Origin: Trichomonas vaginalis G3
Lineage: Eukaryota > Parabasalia > Trichomonadida > Trichomonadidae
Assembly: GCF_026262505.1 (NCBI RefSeq)
Contig: NW_026529259.1
Location: forward strand, 241,721 to 305,720
DNA: 64,000 bases
Direction of reading: 5' to 3'
The translations under genes were made by a program, and so were the position numbers. A model generated the notes under the pieces. It saw only the letters and a list, made by a program, of their open reading frames with translations, did no database searches and was not told where the DNA came from. This document shows positions 1-10,336 of this stretch, one piece after another (positions within the stretch are counted from its first letter, which is position 1; every line of letters begins with the position of its first letter).

Positions 1-269
1 TGTCACTTTTTCAACATGATTGCATTTTGGTCGGGGAACAACTTTCTCTCAATTTTGTCACTTTTTTCTATCGTCGTGTTTTGTCACTTTTCCCTCAGGG
101 TGTGTGTCAGAAAATATCCAAAATCTTTATAGCCTCGTATCTCCTTCAATTCTTGACGGCTTGACATGTATGACACACCATTCAATTCAGAATTTTGTGC
201 TGAATCTTATGACCTTCATTTGTTCGTGACTTCTTTTCACATATGTAACCCTGAATTTTTAACATTTCT
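1..269. other. Gene-free left edge with repeated TGTCACTTTT
   Basis: No supported gene. The decamer TGTCACTTTT occurs three times, near positions 1, 56 and 82. It is unclear whether this is Polinton sequence or older flank. Confidence 0.4.
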
Positions 270-335
270 TTAACACAGAAAAATAAAGTTAGTTTTATTT
301 TTATTTATTTTTTTATTTTGTATGTAAGGACAGAT
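270..335 (+). promoter_or_regulatory. Conserved leader of the KilA-N gene
   Basis: An AT-rich leader, running from an AAATAAAGTTAG core through T-rich runs to CAGATATGTCA at the start codon, is repeated almost unchanged before the KilA-N genes of P2 (about 40890-40955 and 43245-43305) and in part before 41791. The sharing between two different elements suggests a promoter or a cassette end. Function is inferred. Confidence 0.5.
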
Positions 336-1163
336 ATGTCAACAACAGAGAACACAACAACTGCTATCGTTCATGAAGCCATAAATGAAGAATACGAGTG
401 GGTTCAGTTTAACAAACAACTCCGTCTCATTCGTTCGGTCAAAGACGATATGTACCAAATGCAAAGTATAATGAATGCTCTTTGTTCTACAAAGCAAGCC
501 TATCATTGGTTTGAAAACCAACAGACAAAAGAACTTTTAGAAGAATTTCCTCATATGATTGCTTCCCTCGGAAAACCGAGAGAAGAGATTCCGTACGAAA
601 ATCGCAAGAATTTGGCTCCTGGTTTGAAAGGTTATTATGTACATAGACTTCTTGTAAATGCTGTAGCAATGTGGGCTTCACCTCGTTATGCTTGTTATAT
701 TTTCATGATGTTAGATGAACTATATAAAGCAGAACGTGGAGAGATGGAAAAGAAACTTCAAGCAAAAGATGAAGTCATTGAATCCAAAGACAAAAGCATA
801 CAGAAAAGAATACCGCGTTCAGTACCAAAAGGAAAGGAAAAGAACTATAAGTATATGATTTATACTGAAGAGTTGGAGAAAGAAGAAGACAGAGATATGG
901 TTATGTTGCATTTAGTCAGAAGAAACAACAAAAGCTTTTACGACCTTGCTAAAATATATAAATCTGACAGAAACTGGTTCTATCGTGAAAACTTACCGAT
1001 TTCAATGACACCGAATGAGCAAATAAAAGAAATTGTCAAAAATACTCTTCCTCAAACACACTATGACATCAAAGGTTGCACAATACTTACCTTCAAAGAA
1101 GACTTACCATTACTGAAGGAAAAAATAACAGAATATTTCGATAACTTCAAAGAGGAAGAATGA
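336..1163 (+). CDS. KilA-N domain protein with C-terminal DUF3627-like region (P1)
   Basis: A 275-residue protein when started at the ATG inside CAGATATGTCA, matching the start of its P2 relative. The N-terminal half carries the KilA-N signature of large DNA viruses: a W-rich segment, then G-Y-Y-V-H near residue 108 and A-M-W-A-S-P-R-Y-A near 121, ending in M-L-D-E-L. KilA-N domains bind DNA. The C-terminal half (K-S-I-Q-K-R, then a W-F-Y-R-E-N-L-P segment) resembles the DUF3627 region that follows KilA-N in several NCLDV proteins. It is almost identical to the gene at 43306-44085 over the C-terminal half but differs in the middle, which suggests exchange between elements. Role in the element is unknown. 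Confidence 0.75.
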   Translation: MSTTENTTTAIVHEAINEEYEWVQFNKQLRLIRSVKDDMYQMQSIMNALCSTKQAYHWFENQQTKELLEEFPHMIASLGKPREEIPYENRKNLAPGLKGYYVHRLLVNAVAMWASPRYACYIFMMLDELYKAERGEMEKKLQAKDEVIESKDKSIQKRIPRSVPKGKEKNYKYMIYTEELEKEEDRDMVMLHLVRRNNKSFYDLAKIYKSDRNWFYRENLPISMTPNEQIKEIVKNTLPQTHYDIKGCTILTFKEDLPLLKEKITEYFDNFKEEE

Positions 1164-1262
1164 AGTCACGACAACATTAACGAAGAAGTCATGACAACAT
1201 TAACGAAGAGAGAATGAGGTGAAAAAACAGGTGAAATCTCACCTCTTCACCAAAAATATATT
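1164..1262. repeat. Polinton intergenic repeat and hairpin (P1 copy)
   Basis: Two units close to the 25-bp ACGAAGAAGTCATGACAAC family are followed by the AGGTGAAA..TCTCACCT hairpin sequence, which ends near the stop codon of the convergent gene. The same pair of elements recurs many times in P2. A role as bidirectional terminator is inferred from its place between converging genes. Confidence 0.55.
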
Positions 1263-1267
1263 TTTGG

Positions 1268-1741
1268 TTAAATAGCTTCAGGGTCAATTTCTTCAACCAT
1301 TTCACTTCCTTCGTCAATGTCAATAGAAGCTTCTTCAACCTTTGGTAAGAACTTTTGTATAACATCTTTGTTCGTTATTGTCTTCAGAGATGAAGGATAA
1401 TATTTCACATTTATTTCACCCTTCTTATATTCTTTCTGTTCGGAAAGATTCATAGCAATACTGAAGAAGTCAATGTTGGAGTTCTTTATGACAGTATAAT
1501 GAGTATCTTTGACATTCACGAAGAAACCCTTTTGTTTCAAAACTACTGCTAACTCTTGTGAAGTATAACGTTTGCGGTCAATGACAATAGCTAATGGTCT
1601 GACATACTGACCAAACTTAGATTCTTTCACAAACTTCTTGTTAAAGATAACATTAACGTTTGAAGCATTATTGAACTCATTCTTGATGGCAGTAGCGAGA
1701 GCATTGTATGAAAAGAACTTGCAATCTTGCATGTGTTTCAT
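1268..1741 (-). CDS. Hypothetical Polinton protein, acidic C-terminus
   Basis: A 157-residue frame that starts directly after TTTTTATTTTAATG, the start motif of these elements. The sequence has a mixed N-terminal domain (about residues 1-120) and an acidic tail containing S-I-D-I-D and E-I-D-P-E-A-I. The tail recalls the I-D-I-D-P-E-M-F end of the P2 protein at 45965-46384, so the two may be distant equivalents. It diverges from the gene at 1831, leaving about 90 bp that would hold both promoters. No family was recognised. Confidence 0.6.
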   Translation of the reverse strand: MKHMQDCKFFSYNALATAIKNEFNNASNVNVIFNKKFVKESKFGQYVRPLAIVIDRKRYTSQELAVVLKQKGFFVNVKDTHYTVIKNSNIDFFSIAMNLSEQKEYKKGEINVKYYPSSLKTITNKDVIQKFLPKVEEASIDIDEGSEMVEEIDPEAI

Positions 1742-1830
1742 TAAAATAAAAATATTAAATTATTTTGAAAAATAACTTAAAAAATCTAATCTAATTTTTT
1801 CAAAAAATATTTTTTTATTTCCTACTAAAG

Positions 1831-2682
1831 ATGTATCGGAAGTTGTCTAAGTTAGAACACTCGGAAATAAAACAACTTCTTACAGAAGCTAATATAGATG
1901 TTGCAAAACATTACGCGACAAACAAAAAAGCACTCGCTGACTTCATTAAAGACTACAATGGTGCAATAAGTTATGATAGAATTCATGAGTTCATAAAGCC
2001 GCAACGCGGCGAGGACGAAGTCCATGCAAGAGCATTTCCTTTAAATGACATTGCTATTGACTTATATCATAGACGTTCAGTACCTCATGAAGTAAGAAGA
2101 GAAATGTTTGACATAACAAATGCAAACGTTGGTCATACTCGTAAAGCTCTTTCGCATGATGTTCGTCAAGAAATGTTTGACATAACAAATGCAAACGTTG
2201 GTGAAACAAGAAGAAGAGACGACACACTGAAACAACAGAGAAGAGAGATGTTTAAAAGTGCTATAGAACAAGTTCGCAAAGCTAACGATGTCATTCGTTC
2301 CATTGACGACAAACCAAAAGAAGGTGAGAGATGGTTAAAGAAAGATGAAGAGAATAGGAAGAGAAATGTGAAGTCAGGCAATAGACTCATTGACTTTAAC
2401 ATCGAAGCTTTAGATGAACCAAACAGAGAATATTTACACAAACATTTCGGTAAGGTTTTCATGAGACTCTTAGAGAAAATTAAAATAAACTCGCAACAAA
2501 GATGGATGGTATGTTATAAACTTGGTGGAAAGTATGAATGTTCTACGTTAAACCTCAATAATATTGGAACATTACTACATCAGCTCTTGAAGGAGAACTT
2601 TATATCAGAGATAGAAGCAAATGCTGCAGTATTGTTGAAATGCACTATGCTTCTTCTTGACAAACATAAAGAATCTTACTGA
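1831..2682 (+). CDS. Hypothetical protein upstream of PolB
   Basis: A 283-residue, highly charged frame just after a TTTTTATTTCCTACTAAAGATG start motif. It contains a near-perfect internal repeat of about 22 residues around R-E-M-F-D-I-T-N-A-N-V-G (about residues 89-127), coiled-coil-like basic stretches and a more globular C-terminus rich in leucine. It ends six bases before the next small frame and reads toward PolB, so a role in replication, such as part of the poorly conserved N-terminal or protein-priming module of Polinton polymerases, is possible but not shown. A double hairpin at 1998-2023 lies inside the frame. Confidence 0.55.
   Translation: MYRKLSKLEHSEIKQLLTEANIDVAKHYATNKKALADFIKDYNGAISYDRIHEFIKPQRGEDEVHARAFPLNDIAIDLYHRRSVPHEVRREMFDITNANVGHTRKALSHDVRQEMFDITNANVGETRRRDDTLKQQRREMFKSAIEQVRKANDVIRSIDDKPKEGERWLKKDEENRKRNVKSGNRLIDFNIEALDEPNREYLHKHFGKVFMRLLEKIKINSQQRWMVCYKLGGKYECSTLNLNNIGTLLHQLLKENFISEIEANAAVLLKCTMLLLDKHKESY
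1998..2023. repeat. Double-hairpin mini-element inside a coding frame
   Basis: GCCGC-AAC-GCGGC, two bases, then GGAC-GAA-GTCC. The arrangement is almost the same as at 5722-5746, where the stems differ but pair. It is read through by the frame as an extra stretch around P-Q-R-G-E-D-E-V. Confidence 0.6.
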
Positions 2683-2688
2683 AATAAG

Positions 2689-2928
2689 ATGTATGATTTA
2701 ACAGAATATGAAGGCTTAACGATGTCAGATGTAAAGAAAGGCAAACCAAAAAAGAGACCATATAGAGATGAAAGCACACTGACAAATGACCAGAAAGCCA
2801 TTTTGGAAGCTCTTAAGCAAACAGGAAACCCAGCACTTATAGAAGCTTTTGGAAAGATAATGGTGAAAAGAAGTTTTATAAGAAGAGAAGCGGTCAGTTA
2901 TGGAAGTATCTTTGCACATTACCTATAA
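2689..2928 (+). CDS. Small basic frame immediately before PolB
   Basis: A 79-residue basic frame (K-K-G-K-P-K-K-R-P near residues 16-24) starting six bases after the previous gene. Nothing diagnostic was seen. Its place suggests it belongs to the polymerase region of the element; whether it is a separate gene cannot be decided here. Confidence 0.4.
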   Translation: MYDLTEYEGLTMSDVKKGKPKKRPYRDESTLTNDQKAILEALKQTGNPALIEAFGKIMVKRSFIRREAVSYGSIFAHYL

Positions 2929-2981
2929 ATCTTGAACGCTACCAAATCTTCAATGAACTGAACAAAAGAACTGCAATACTT

Positions 2982-5675
2982 ATGACAGAGGACAATTGTT
3001 TCGTTTATGCTTGCATTCAGGCTGGAGTAAATGAAGAAACTATTGACCACATGAGAGAAGTCATTCGTGTTAGAGACTTTCCTCAAAGTAAAGTACAAGA
3101 AATTTCTGACGCAACAGGTATAGCATTTAATGTTACCATTGGTTATTTCAATGACTCAAGACATAATGAAATAAAGAGATATATACCAAAAGAATGCGAA
3201 ACTGTTAGAACTATTGACTTACTTCTTGTTGAAGACCACTACATGCTAAATGAAAGACTTCCAATGACAACATACTTCATTCGAAACTATAAAGAAATTC
3301 TCAAAGCTTGTGGTGGAATGAACATTGAGAAACAGATGAAGATTTATACAAAGAGAGAAGATAAATATGTAGTTCGTTATGATAGAACAACACCGTTATG
3401 GGATGTTATGAAAACATTGTGGGAGTGCAAATATTTCGAACCTATTTCTTATGGAGAACTTTTCACATATACTACTGACTTATATAAACAGAACCTTGCA
3501 CCATTTAAAGATTTGACATATGCTCCAAAGTATTGTGTACAACTGAAGAAGAAAGCAGAGTCAAAAGAAGTAAATAAAGCTAAATGTAAATTCATTCCTG
3601 AGCACGTTTTCTTTGCTGACTTTGAGTGTAGTACGGATGGCTTTCATAAAGCTTTTAACATCTGTTATGACAGTGAAGATGGTTCAGTGAGTGAAAGCAT
3701 TTGGGGTCAAAACTGTGCAACAGAATTTTTGGAAAGACTCCCTGACAAGAGTTTAATATATTTTCACAACCTCAGTTATGACATAAACTTCATCTTAAGA
3801 CACATGACAGAAGTGAAAGGAACTCCCATCATTAAAGGTTCACGAACAATGCAAATAACTGGTTTATATAAAGGACGGGCAATTATTATAAAAGACTCTT
3901 ACAGTGTTATAAATAAGAAGCTTAAACTATTTCCTGCTATGTTTAACTTACAAACAGGACCGAAAGAAGTATTTCCATATAACTACTACAGCAGTGTTTT
4001 GTTAGCAAATGACAACAGAACTGGTGTCATTTCTGAAGCATGTAAGTTTATCCGGGATGCAGATACATTTATGAAAAACATAGATTCCATCAAAGGTTGC
4101 AGAATAGATGAGAACCACTTCGACTTAGAAAAATATAGCACGTTTTACTGCAAACAAGATGTAAGAATTTTAAGAGAAGGTTTTGTAAAGTTCCGCAATG
4201 ACTTATTGAAAGAGTTTGATTTAAACGTTTATGACTACGTTAGTATTTGTTCAATTGCTAACAAATTGTTTGAGAACAGAGTATACTTCCCGAATGGAAA
4301 TCTTTATGACCTCTCAAATAAACCAAGAGAATTTATTTCGAGATGCATTCAAGGTGGAAGATGTATGTTGTCAGATAACATGAAACAAAAGAGCAAAAAG
4401 AAACTCATTGCTGACTTCGACACTGTTTCATTATATCCTTCAGCTATAGCAAGACTTTATACTTTAGAAGGTATTCCAAAAGTATTGAAGGAAGAAATGT
4501 TAAACACAGAGTATCTCATGAGACATTTATTCGATGATGACCAAAAGGAACCCATTGGTGAAAAGTTTATGTCTGGCTTCTTTGTTCTCATTAAGATAAC
4601 AGAGATTGGTATACCCAGACACTTTCATTTAATAGTTTGCGACCCTGAACTAAATCCAGAACTTAACGTTCCAAGAAGTTCAAACACTTGCTGTCTCATG
4701 TATGTTGACCATATAACATTACAAGACCTCATAAAATATCAAGGTGTCAAATGTGAAGTGTTGCAAGGATACTATTACGATGGAAACAGAGATATGAGAA
4801 TAAGAGATGAAGTAAAGAAGTTGTTTGAGTTAAGGTTAAAGTATAAGAAAGAAGAAAACCCCTTACAAGAAATTATAAAACTCATTCTGAACAGCATTTA
4901 TGGCAAAACTATTCTATCTCCTATTGAGTCAAAAATAACCATAGTAGATGACAAAGATGCTATAAGATATGCTATAAGAAATTACAACCATATAGTGAAG
5001 TTCGAAGGTTTGGATGGTTCAGATAAAACTATTTTCAAGCTAACGAAAAGCATTTGCAGACACTTTAACTTCTGTCCACTTGGTGTTAATATTCTGTCTA
5101 TGTCAAAACGTATTATGAATGAAGTATTCTGTACTGCAGAGGACATGGGTCTTCAAATATTTTACCAGGATACCGACAGTATGCACTTATATAATGAAGA
5201 CATCCCAAAGCTTGCAGCAGAGTTTAAGAAGAGATACGGTAGAGAACTTATAGGAAAGAACCTTGGTCAATTTCATAGCGACTTTGCAGAAATAACACCT
5301 GGAAAACAAAGTTTAGCTTATAAAAGTATTTTCTGTGGAAAGAAGACCTACATAGACTTACTCACGAATGATTTAAATGAAGTTGCATTTCACTGCAGAA
5401 TGAAAGGCGTGAAGCAAGATGTTATTGCTTTAACCGCTAATGAAATGTTTCCTGAAGCTATACAATGCTATTACAATGAAGATAAGAACATTCACATACC
5501 TGTTGGAACATATGACAAAGACTCTGAGTTCAGTTTAATGAAACTTTACAAAGCACTTTATGATGGTCAAGAGATTGCATTCGACTTATGTAAGTCATGT
5601 CAACCTTGCTTTGCTGAAAAGTTCAACTTTTCAATAACGACTAAAACAAGCTTTATTCGTAAGTTGAAGTTCTGA
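2982..5675 (+). CDS. polB: Protein-primed family B DNA polymerase (Polinton PolB)
   Basis: An 897-residue frame with the full set of family B motifs. The exonuclease domain shows F-A-D-F-E-C (about 210), H-N-L-S-Y-D (about 261) and Y-C-K-Q-D-V (about 389). The polymerase domain shows motif A D-F-D-T-V-S-L-Y-P (about 479), motif B L-N-S-I-Y-G-K (about 636) and motif C Y-Q-D-T-D-S (about 728). The N-terminal 110 residues (F-V-Y-A-C, then L-L-L-V-E-D-H-Y) are typical of Polinton polymerases. Such enzymes copy the linear element using a terminal protein as primer. The shown start is the first ATG of the long frame; coding-like sequence continues upstream. The frame looks largely whole. No equivalent exists in P2. 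Confidence 0.9.
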   Translation: MTEDNCFVYACIQAGVNEETIDHMREVIRVRDFPQSKVQEISDATGIAFNVTIGYFNDSRHNEIKRYIPKECETVRTIDLLLVEDHYMLNERLPMTTYFIRNYKEILKACGGMNIEKQMKIYTKREDKYVVRYDRTTPLWDVMKTLWECKYFEPISYGELFTYTTDLYKQNLAPFKDLTYAPKYCVQLKKKAESKEVNKAKCKFIPEHVFFADFECSTDGFHKAFNICYDSEDGSVSESIWGQNCATEFLERLPDKSLIYFHNLSYDINFILRHMTEVKGTPIIKGSRTMQITGLYKGRAIIIKDSYSVINKKLKLFPAMFNLQTGPKEVFPYNYYSSVLLANDNRTGVISEACKFIRDADTFMKNIDSIKGCRIDENHFDLEKYSTFYCKQDVRILREGFVKFRNDLLKEFDLNVYDYVSICSIANKLFENRVYFPNGNLYDLSNKPREFISRCIQGGRCMLSDNMKQKSKKKLIADFDTVSLYPSAIARLYTLEGIPKVLKEEMLNTEYLMRHLFDDDQKEPIGEKFMSGFFVLIKITEIGIPRHFHLIVCDPELNPELNVPRSSNTCCLMYVDHITLQDLIKYQGVKCEVLQGYYYDGNRDMRIRDEVKKLFELRLKYKKEENPLQEIIKLILNSIYGKTILSPIESKITIVDDKDAIRYAIRNYNHIVKFEGLDGSDKTIFKLTKSICRHFNFCPLGVNILSMSKRIMNEVFCTAEDMGLQIFYQDTDSMHLYNEDIPKLAAEFKKRYGRELIGKNLGQFHSDFAEITPGKQSLAYKSIFCGKKTYIDLLTNDLNEVAFHCRMKGVKQDVIALTANEMFPEAIQCYYNEDKNIHIPVGTYDKDSEFSLMKLYKALYDGQEIAFDLCKSCQPCFAEKFNFSITTKTSFIRKLKF

Positions 5676-5889
5676 GGTCATTTATTTTTGTCAGCAATGA
5701 GGTCATTTGTGATAAAAATAAGCCGCTAGCGGCATGGGCGAAGCCTATGTGGTCATTTACAATACAGCTATTGTAGAGTTTAACAATTGTGCTTCAATGT
5801 ATAAACAATCTTTCCCATCTGGAGGTAAGAACACTGGGCACTTATGGTCATGAGTGGAGAACATGTCTATCCAAAACTCACGATTGAAG
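5676..5889. other. PolB downstream spacer with double hairpin
   Basis: No gene seen. GAGGTCATTT is repeated near 5672 and 5699. A double hairpin at 5722-5746 pairs as GCCGCTAGCGGC, two bases, then GGGC-GAA-GCCT, the closest relative of the one at 1998-2023. Confidence 0.55.
5722..5746. repeat. Double-hairpin mini-element
   Basis: A perfect 12-base palindrome, a two-base spacer and a second 4-bp hairpin with a GAA loop. The spacing and second loop equal the copy at 1998-2023 while several stem bases differ. Confidence 0.6.
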
Positions 5890-6607
5890 CCAGTAATTTA
5901 TAATTTAGGTTGACAGTGGTGAAGTTCTTGTATGACCAATGAACTCATTTTCAACTCCCTTACTTAAGTTTGAATATAATATAGCTTGCTTTCTATCCCA
6001 AATGCCAGGTGTTACAATCTTTGAAAATTCATTTTTCCTCGGAAGTATTGCATCATAATTGAAAACATTCTTGAAGTCTTCATTGGGTTCAGAGATTTGA
6101 AACCTTATACGTAATGGATTTTCTTTCTTTTTAGCGACTTCATTGAATGGTGAGAATACAAAACTGACAGTCATGAGTTCCATCTTCATTTTCATTAAAT
6201 TCATAATGAAAGTCTATAAGTTGTGGCTGACTACCTTCTTCTTTCAGTTGTGCAAGAAACTCACGTAAAGGCTGTAAAGTTTGTACTTCAATATTGAACT
6301 TTTTCTCGAACATCTCATTAAATGAAATCATACATTGCAACAATGTTGTATCGTCTTTAAAGTATTTGTATATGTGAATGTTTTGGGCGCTTAAAGACTG
6401 TTCGTCATTTTCTATCTCGACTTGAAGTATAAAGTCAACCTTTCTGAAAGCACGTGTTATATACATAGATGTTATGCCAATGTACTTCTCTTCATTTATG
6501 TTCACAATCCAGTCTGTTGGAAACTTAAACGTTACTCTGTTCCCCTTTATTTTGACGTCAGGGTTTTCACTACTGAACGCAACAGATAAAGGTATTTGTC
6601 TATACAT
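5890..6607 (-). pseudogene. Polinton gene of unknown function (broken copy)
   Basis: Minus-strand coding sequence starting M-Y-R-Q-I-P-L-S after a TTTTTATCC..TAAATG start motif. The N-terminal part looks like a beta-rich structural or accessory protein with no recognised family. The first part is repeated almost unchanged at 12023-12364 at the left edge of the second block. The copy is broken. It is treated as a fossil of the element. Confidence 0.6.
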
Positions 6608-6631
6608 TTAGTTTGGATAAAAATAAACCAT

Positions 6632-6903
6632 TTACTCTTTCTTTGCTTCAGCTTCTTTAGCTTTTTGTTCTTCCTTTGCTTTTGCTTCTTCTCTAGCTTT
6701 TTTCGCCAGCAAACGTGGGTTCTTCTGTCTTCCAGCAGCTAATGCAGCTAGTTGTTTTTCACTAAGTTTTCTCTTTGGTCTCTCTGGCTTTTGTTCTTGT
6801 TTTTGTTCCTTCAGTTCGGATAAAATTTGTTCACGAATTTCTTTCTTCAATGCTTCAACATCTATGACCCTTGGGTCGTGGCCGTAGGATTTGACTGAGT
6901 CAT
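6632..6903 (-). pseudogene. Lysine-rich small protein, first copy (broken)
   Basis: Same gene as 12389-12652. It encodes an R-P-K-R-K-L-S-E-K-Q-L-A-A-L-A-A-G-R core and an alanine/lysine/glutamate-rich tail, typical of small DNA-binding core-like proteins. A degraded double hairpin lies at 6866-6889. The copy appears broken. Confidence 0.55.
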
Positions 6904-6948
6904 TTGACTGTAGATAAAAAACTAAATTAAAACTTTAACCGATGTAAA

Positions 6949-7381
6949 ATGAGCTTGTCAAAATCAGAACGAGAGTCTATTATATTAAATGACGCCAGAG
7001 GAATACAACATCCTTTCTATTATGTAAGTCAGATAAAGATGTAAAATATACGTAAGAAAAAGAAAGGTTCCATTAGCGAATGCAGAGAGCGACAACATTA
7101 AGGTGTATGGCAAGGGTGAAGTCCACGAAGCCCATATAAAACCTTCTGTTCAAACTGAGCCACCAAAAGAACAAGAAGAAAAGAAGCCAGATGTACTTTC
7201 AATAACGAACCAAGAGCTTATTGCAAAGTTCGTGAATTTCATTGAAAAACAAACCGAGTCAAAGAATCCTGACCCGCCAGTGAAAGAAGTTGAGACAAAA
7301 GAGAATGTACAGTTCATTGAAAATGTCAAGAAACAACTTCCACCACGAATGCCAAGAAGAAGAGTGAGAATAATGAAGTAA
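6949..7381 (+). pseudogene. Small 'DGK-RK' motif protein, first copy (broken)
   Basis: Near-identical at the DNA level to the whole frame at 12698-13132, and placed the same way between the lysine-rich gene and the capsid gene. It is broken and kept only as a fossil copy. Confidence 0.65.
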
Positions 7382-7408
7382 ATAGATATTTTTATCTGAA
7401 GTAAATAC

Positions 7409-8970
7409 ATGCAGAACGAACAGCTAAACGAATTTACTCCAGCAGAGCATATTCATCAGATTCGCTCATATTTCGATATCATAGACAATGCAGTTCAAAT
7501 TGGTGACACTAATAGAAAATATTCTGACGCAAAGATTCCATCACAACCTGGAACTGCTAAAGATAACACATGGGTAACATTCAATCTCTCACCTCCTGGT
7601 GAAAATATGTTGGACCTTTACAATACATTCATTACGTATAAAATGGAAGGTCAATTTATTGTAGATAAAGAAATTGGTTCAGGTTCCAATAAAACAAACC
7701 CACCAGGATTTGTGATTGGTTTCGATGACGCTTTCTATGCAGTTGCTGGATATCAAATCCTTGCAAATGGTCGTATCGTATATTCTCAAGACAACGCAAG
7801 AGAAGAAGCATATATAACTTCAAACTCACAAACTACCGAACAAATAAAGAAAGTAGATGTTTTCTCAAAGACTCGACATGAAGATGTATGGAGTCATTCG
7901 AACATGCAGAACAGGACAAATTGTTAGTGGTCCAATTACAGCAGGAAAATCATTTGATTTTAAGCTTCGTTTAAGAATTCCTGTTAGAAGATTCCTTCCA
8001 TTAGAAGCTATTCGATTTATTCCAGCTTTTGCAGGAAACATTCAGCTTAAAGTAAAGTTCAGTAGCGACGCCTTACAATGCACATCTATATCTGTAAATG
8101 ATATCATTGCTTTCAATCCAACTCTTAAAGTTGCATTTGCTTCAGATTCAAATCCACCGACAAATAAATTTGTTCCATGGAATGAACCATTCACTATGAT
8201 AACGAGGCAATAGAAGCTAGTGGAACAGTTACTATTACAACTGAACCAGCAACTATTTCGAATAAAGATGGATTTTAATGAATGTTTCATTCATCCAAAG
8301 TCATTCTCTTTAGACCCTAACATTTATACAGAACTTGTAGAACATTATACAAACGAGGCTTTATTTTTCCTGTTAAAGTTATGGATTGGATTCCTATGGA
8401 CGTTCATTCTCAAAGAATACAGATAGTTCAAGTGCAACATTTACAGCAGCTTATACGCCTATTAATGTTAAAAGTATTTGGGCACTATTTAGAAAGAAGA
8501 CAACTATTATGTTAATTTGAGAACCCTAAGTTTAAATATCTTCAGCTTTCCATGGGAGCTTATGGAAATATGCCTGCAGAACCTGAAAAATCATATGGAC
8601 CTGTATTTTATGAAATGGTTGCGAACGCTTGCAATACAAACAATGATATGATAGGATTTAATGAAGATGTTATGAGGTCATTGGTGGATGATGGTAGTGT
8701 GGAACATAAATGGGATAGCTATGACAACACACATTTCTTATGTGGTTTTCCAACAGAAGTGGACTTTTGCTTCCAGCAAGGTCAAACATCTACTGCTCCA
8801 ATAACATACAAATTGTCTGTTAAAGGACCTATTGAACTAGCAACTGAAAATGTACCAAAGCCACTTATTGGATTATGAGGATTGTTGCTTTGCCAATTAC
8901 AAGTAAGACAGCAGGCATACCAATAATAAGATTGACGACTATAACTTAGCACGGACGACAGTGAGGAATA
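7409..8970 (+). pseudogene. Polinton major capsid gene, first copy (broken)
   Basis: DNA almost identical to the open major capsid gene at 13160-14734, including the same start context. This copy is broken in several places. The pair shows that a capsid block was duplicated in the element and that one copy then decayed. Confidence 0.8.
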
Positions 8971-9000
8971 AAGGATGAACGTTTATTTTAAAGCTTATAA

Positions 9001-9467
9001 ATGAGTTCTTCATCAAGCTCTCGTGAACCTTCACCATCTGTGAAACAAACTTTACCAAACGATTATGGAGCACCTATTGAATATTTCTTACGAGCTGCAC
9101 AATGGCAAAGAGCAGTCTCACCAAGGTTAGGTGTTCCACCAGCTCCTGTCAAAAATAGCATTTGGTCAAGTCCTTATATAAGATATGGTCTCCCACTAGG
9201 TTTGCTAGCTACAGCAGGAGCAGTTATGATGTTGAAAAGAAATAAAGCAAATGTTGTATAATAATACTGAAGTAGCTGAATTGAACAAACTCCGACACCA
9301 TCGCCAAACAACGTCAAAACAACGCCTTCACAACAACACCTTCAATGACTCCTGAACCTATGAAAGTACAAACTCCTGTTCAAAAGTCAACTCCAAAACC
9401 GACTCCAACATTTAAACCAGAACCTACTCCTCAAATAAATCGTAAAACTCCTGCGTTTCCTTACTGA
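9001..9467 (+). pseudogene. Single-pass membrane protein, first copy (broken)
   Basis: Counterpart of 14765-15205 with the serine-rich start and the same membrane segment (L-P-L-G-L-L-A-T-A-G-A-V). The copy is broken. Confidence 0.6.
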
Positions 9468-9514
9468 AAAAATAACAATGTTATTTTATTAATATAAATT
9501 TTTATTTGATTGAA

Positions 9515-9749
9515 ATGACGACTAAAGTCACTGAAGCAATGAAACAAAATTTTGGTAGAATACATTAAATCAGGAGCGGTTCCAGAAGGTTTTTACGTTC
9601 ATACTATGAAGGATGGTAGAGTTCAGTTTAGAAAGATAAAGCAACCATTAGATAGAGAAGGTATATTAAGGAAGATTAAACTTCATGAGACCAACATTGC
9701 TGAACTTAAGAAGAAGTTAGAAGAGTTGGAGAAAGGAAGAGAGTTATAA
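9515..9749 (+). pseudogene. Small coiled-coil protein, first copy (broken)
   Basis: Counterpart of 15254-15496, preceded by the TTTTTATTTGATTGAAATG start motif. The copy is broken. Confidence 0.55.
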
Positions 9750-9824
9750 AGCAATGAGAACGTTTATGTTATGAGAAATTTTAACATTAGTTTTATTTTT
9801 ACTGAAAATTTTTATTTGGATGTA

Positions 9825-10145
9825 ATGACGAAAACTATTGAGATAACAAACTACAACGGTCATGAGTTCAAGAATTTGTTCTTCGTTCCTCGTGAAAATA
9901 CATTCTATCAGATACGAGGGAGAAAGGGTAAAGTTAGTTTGAGCGTTTATGAAGGAATGAAGAATGGAAAGTTTATACAAGCATACGATACAAACGGTAA
10001 ACGTGTTTCATTAGCTTTGTCAAAACTTACTAACATTCATTTTGACAGTGACTTTGACCTATATGAAGAAGAAAGTGAGTCAGAAGATTATGAGCTGTTA
10101 TGTGAAGCACAGCAATGGGAGGAGTTGCAATACTTTTGTAAGTGA
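9825..10145 (+). CDS. NUMOD/HNH-tail-like small protein, first copy
   Basis: A 106-residue frame starting at the ATG after TTTTTATTTGGATGTAATG, nearly identical to 15544-15864. It begins T-K-T-I-E-I-T-N-Y and contains Y-D-T-N-G-K-R-V-S-L-A-L-S-K-L. The same layout forms the C-terminal half of the HNH endonuclease-like protein at 39683-40267, so this may be a stand-alone form of that domain. The tail is acidic. This is the one gene of the first block that still looks whole. Confidence 0.6.
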   Translation: MTKTIEITNYNGHEFKNLFFVPRENTFYQIRGRKGKVSLSVYEGMKNGKFIQAYDTNGKRVSLALSKLTNIHFDSDFDLYEEESESEDYELLCEAQQWEELQYFCK

Positions 10146-10298
10146 GAACGTTTATTTTTACATTAATGAAGTCGTTTGTGAAAACGTTAGTGAAGTGAAG
10201 TGGTTGGCGGCTTTGTAAATATTTAATGTTAAGTTAGTGTTGTCGTTTGTGTTGTAAAATATACGTTAATGGTTTTGTAAAGTGTCAAAACCGCTAAG

Positions 10299-10333
10299 TT
10301 GTGTACGGAGGCGCGCAGTGCCACAGTACACAA
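10299..10333. repeat. Compound hairpin, outer stem TTGTGTAC
   Basis: Outer 8-bp stem TTGTGTAC/GTACACAA, three unpaired bases on each side, then inner stem GGCGC/GTGCC with loop GCA. Its counterpart at 15995-16029 has the same inner stem and loop but a different, still paired outer stem. Confidence 0.65.
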
Positions 10334-10336
10334 GAT

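Noticed and set aside
10299-10333. tRNA-like or small RNA gene at the GC-rich hairpin
   Set aside because: No cloverleaf, no T-loop sequence, and the outer stem is not constant; a DNA repeat explains it better.
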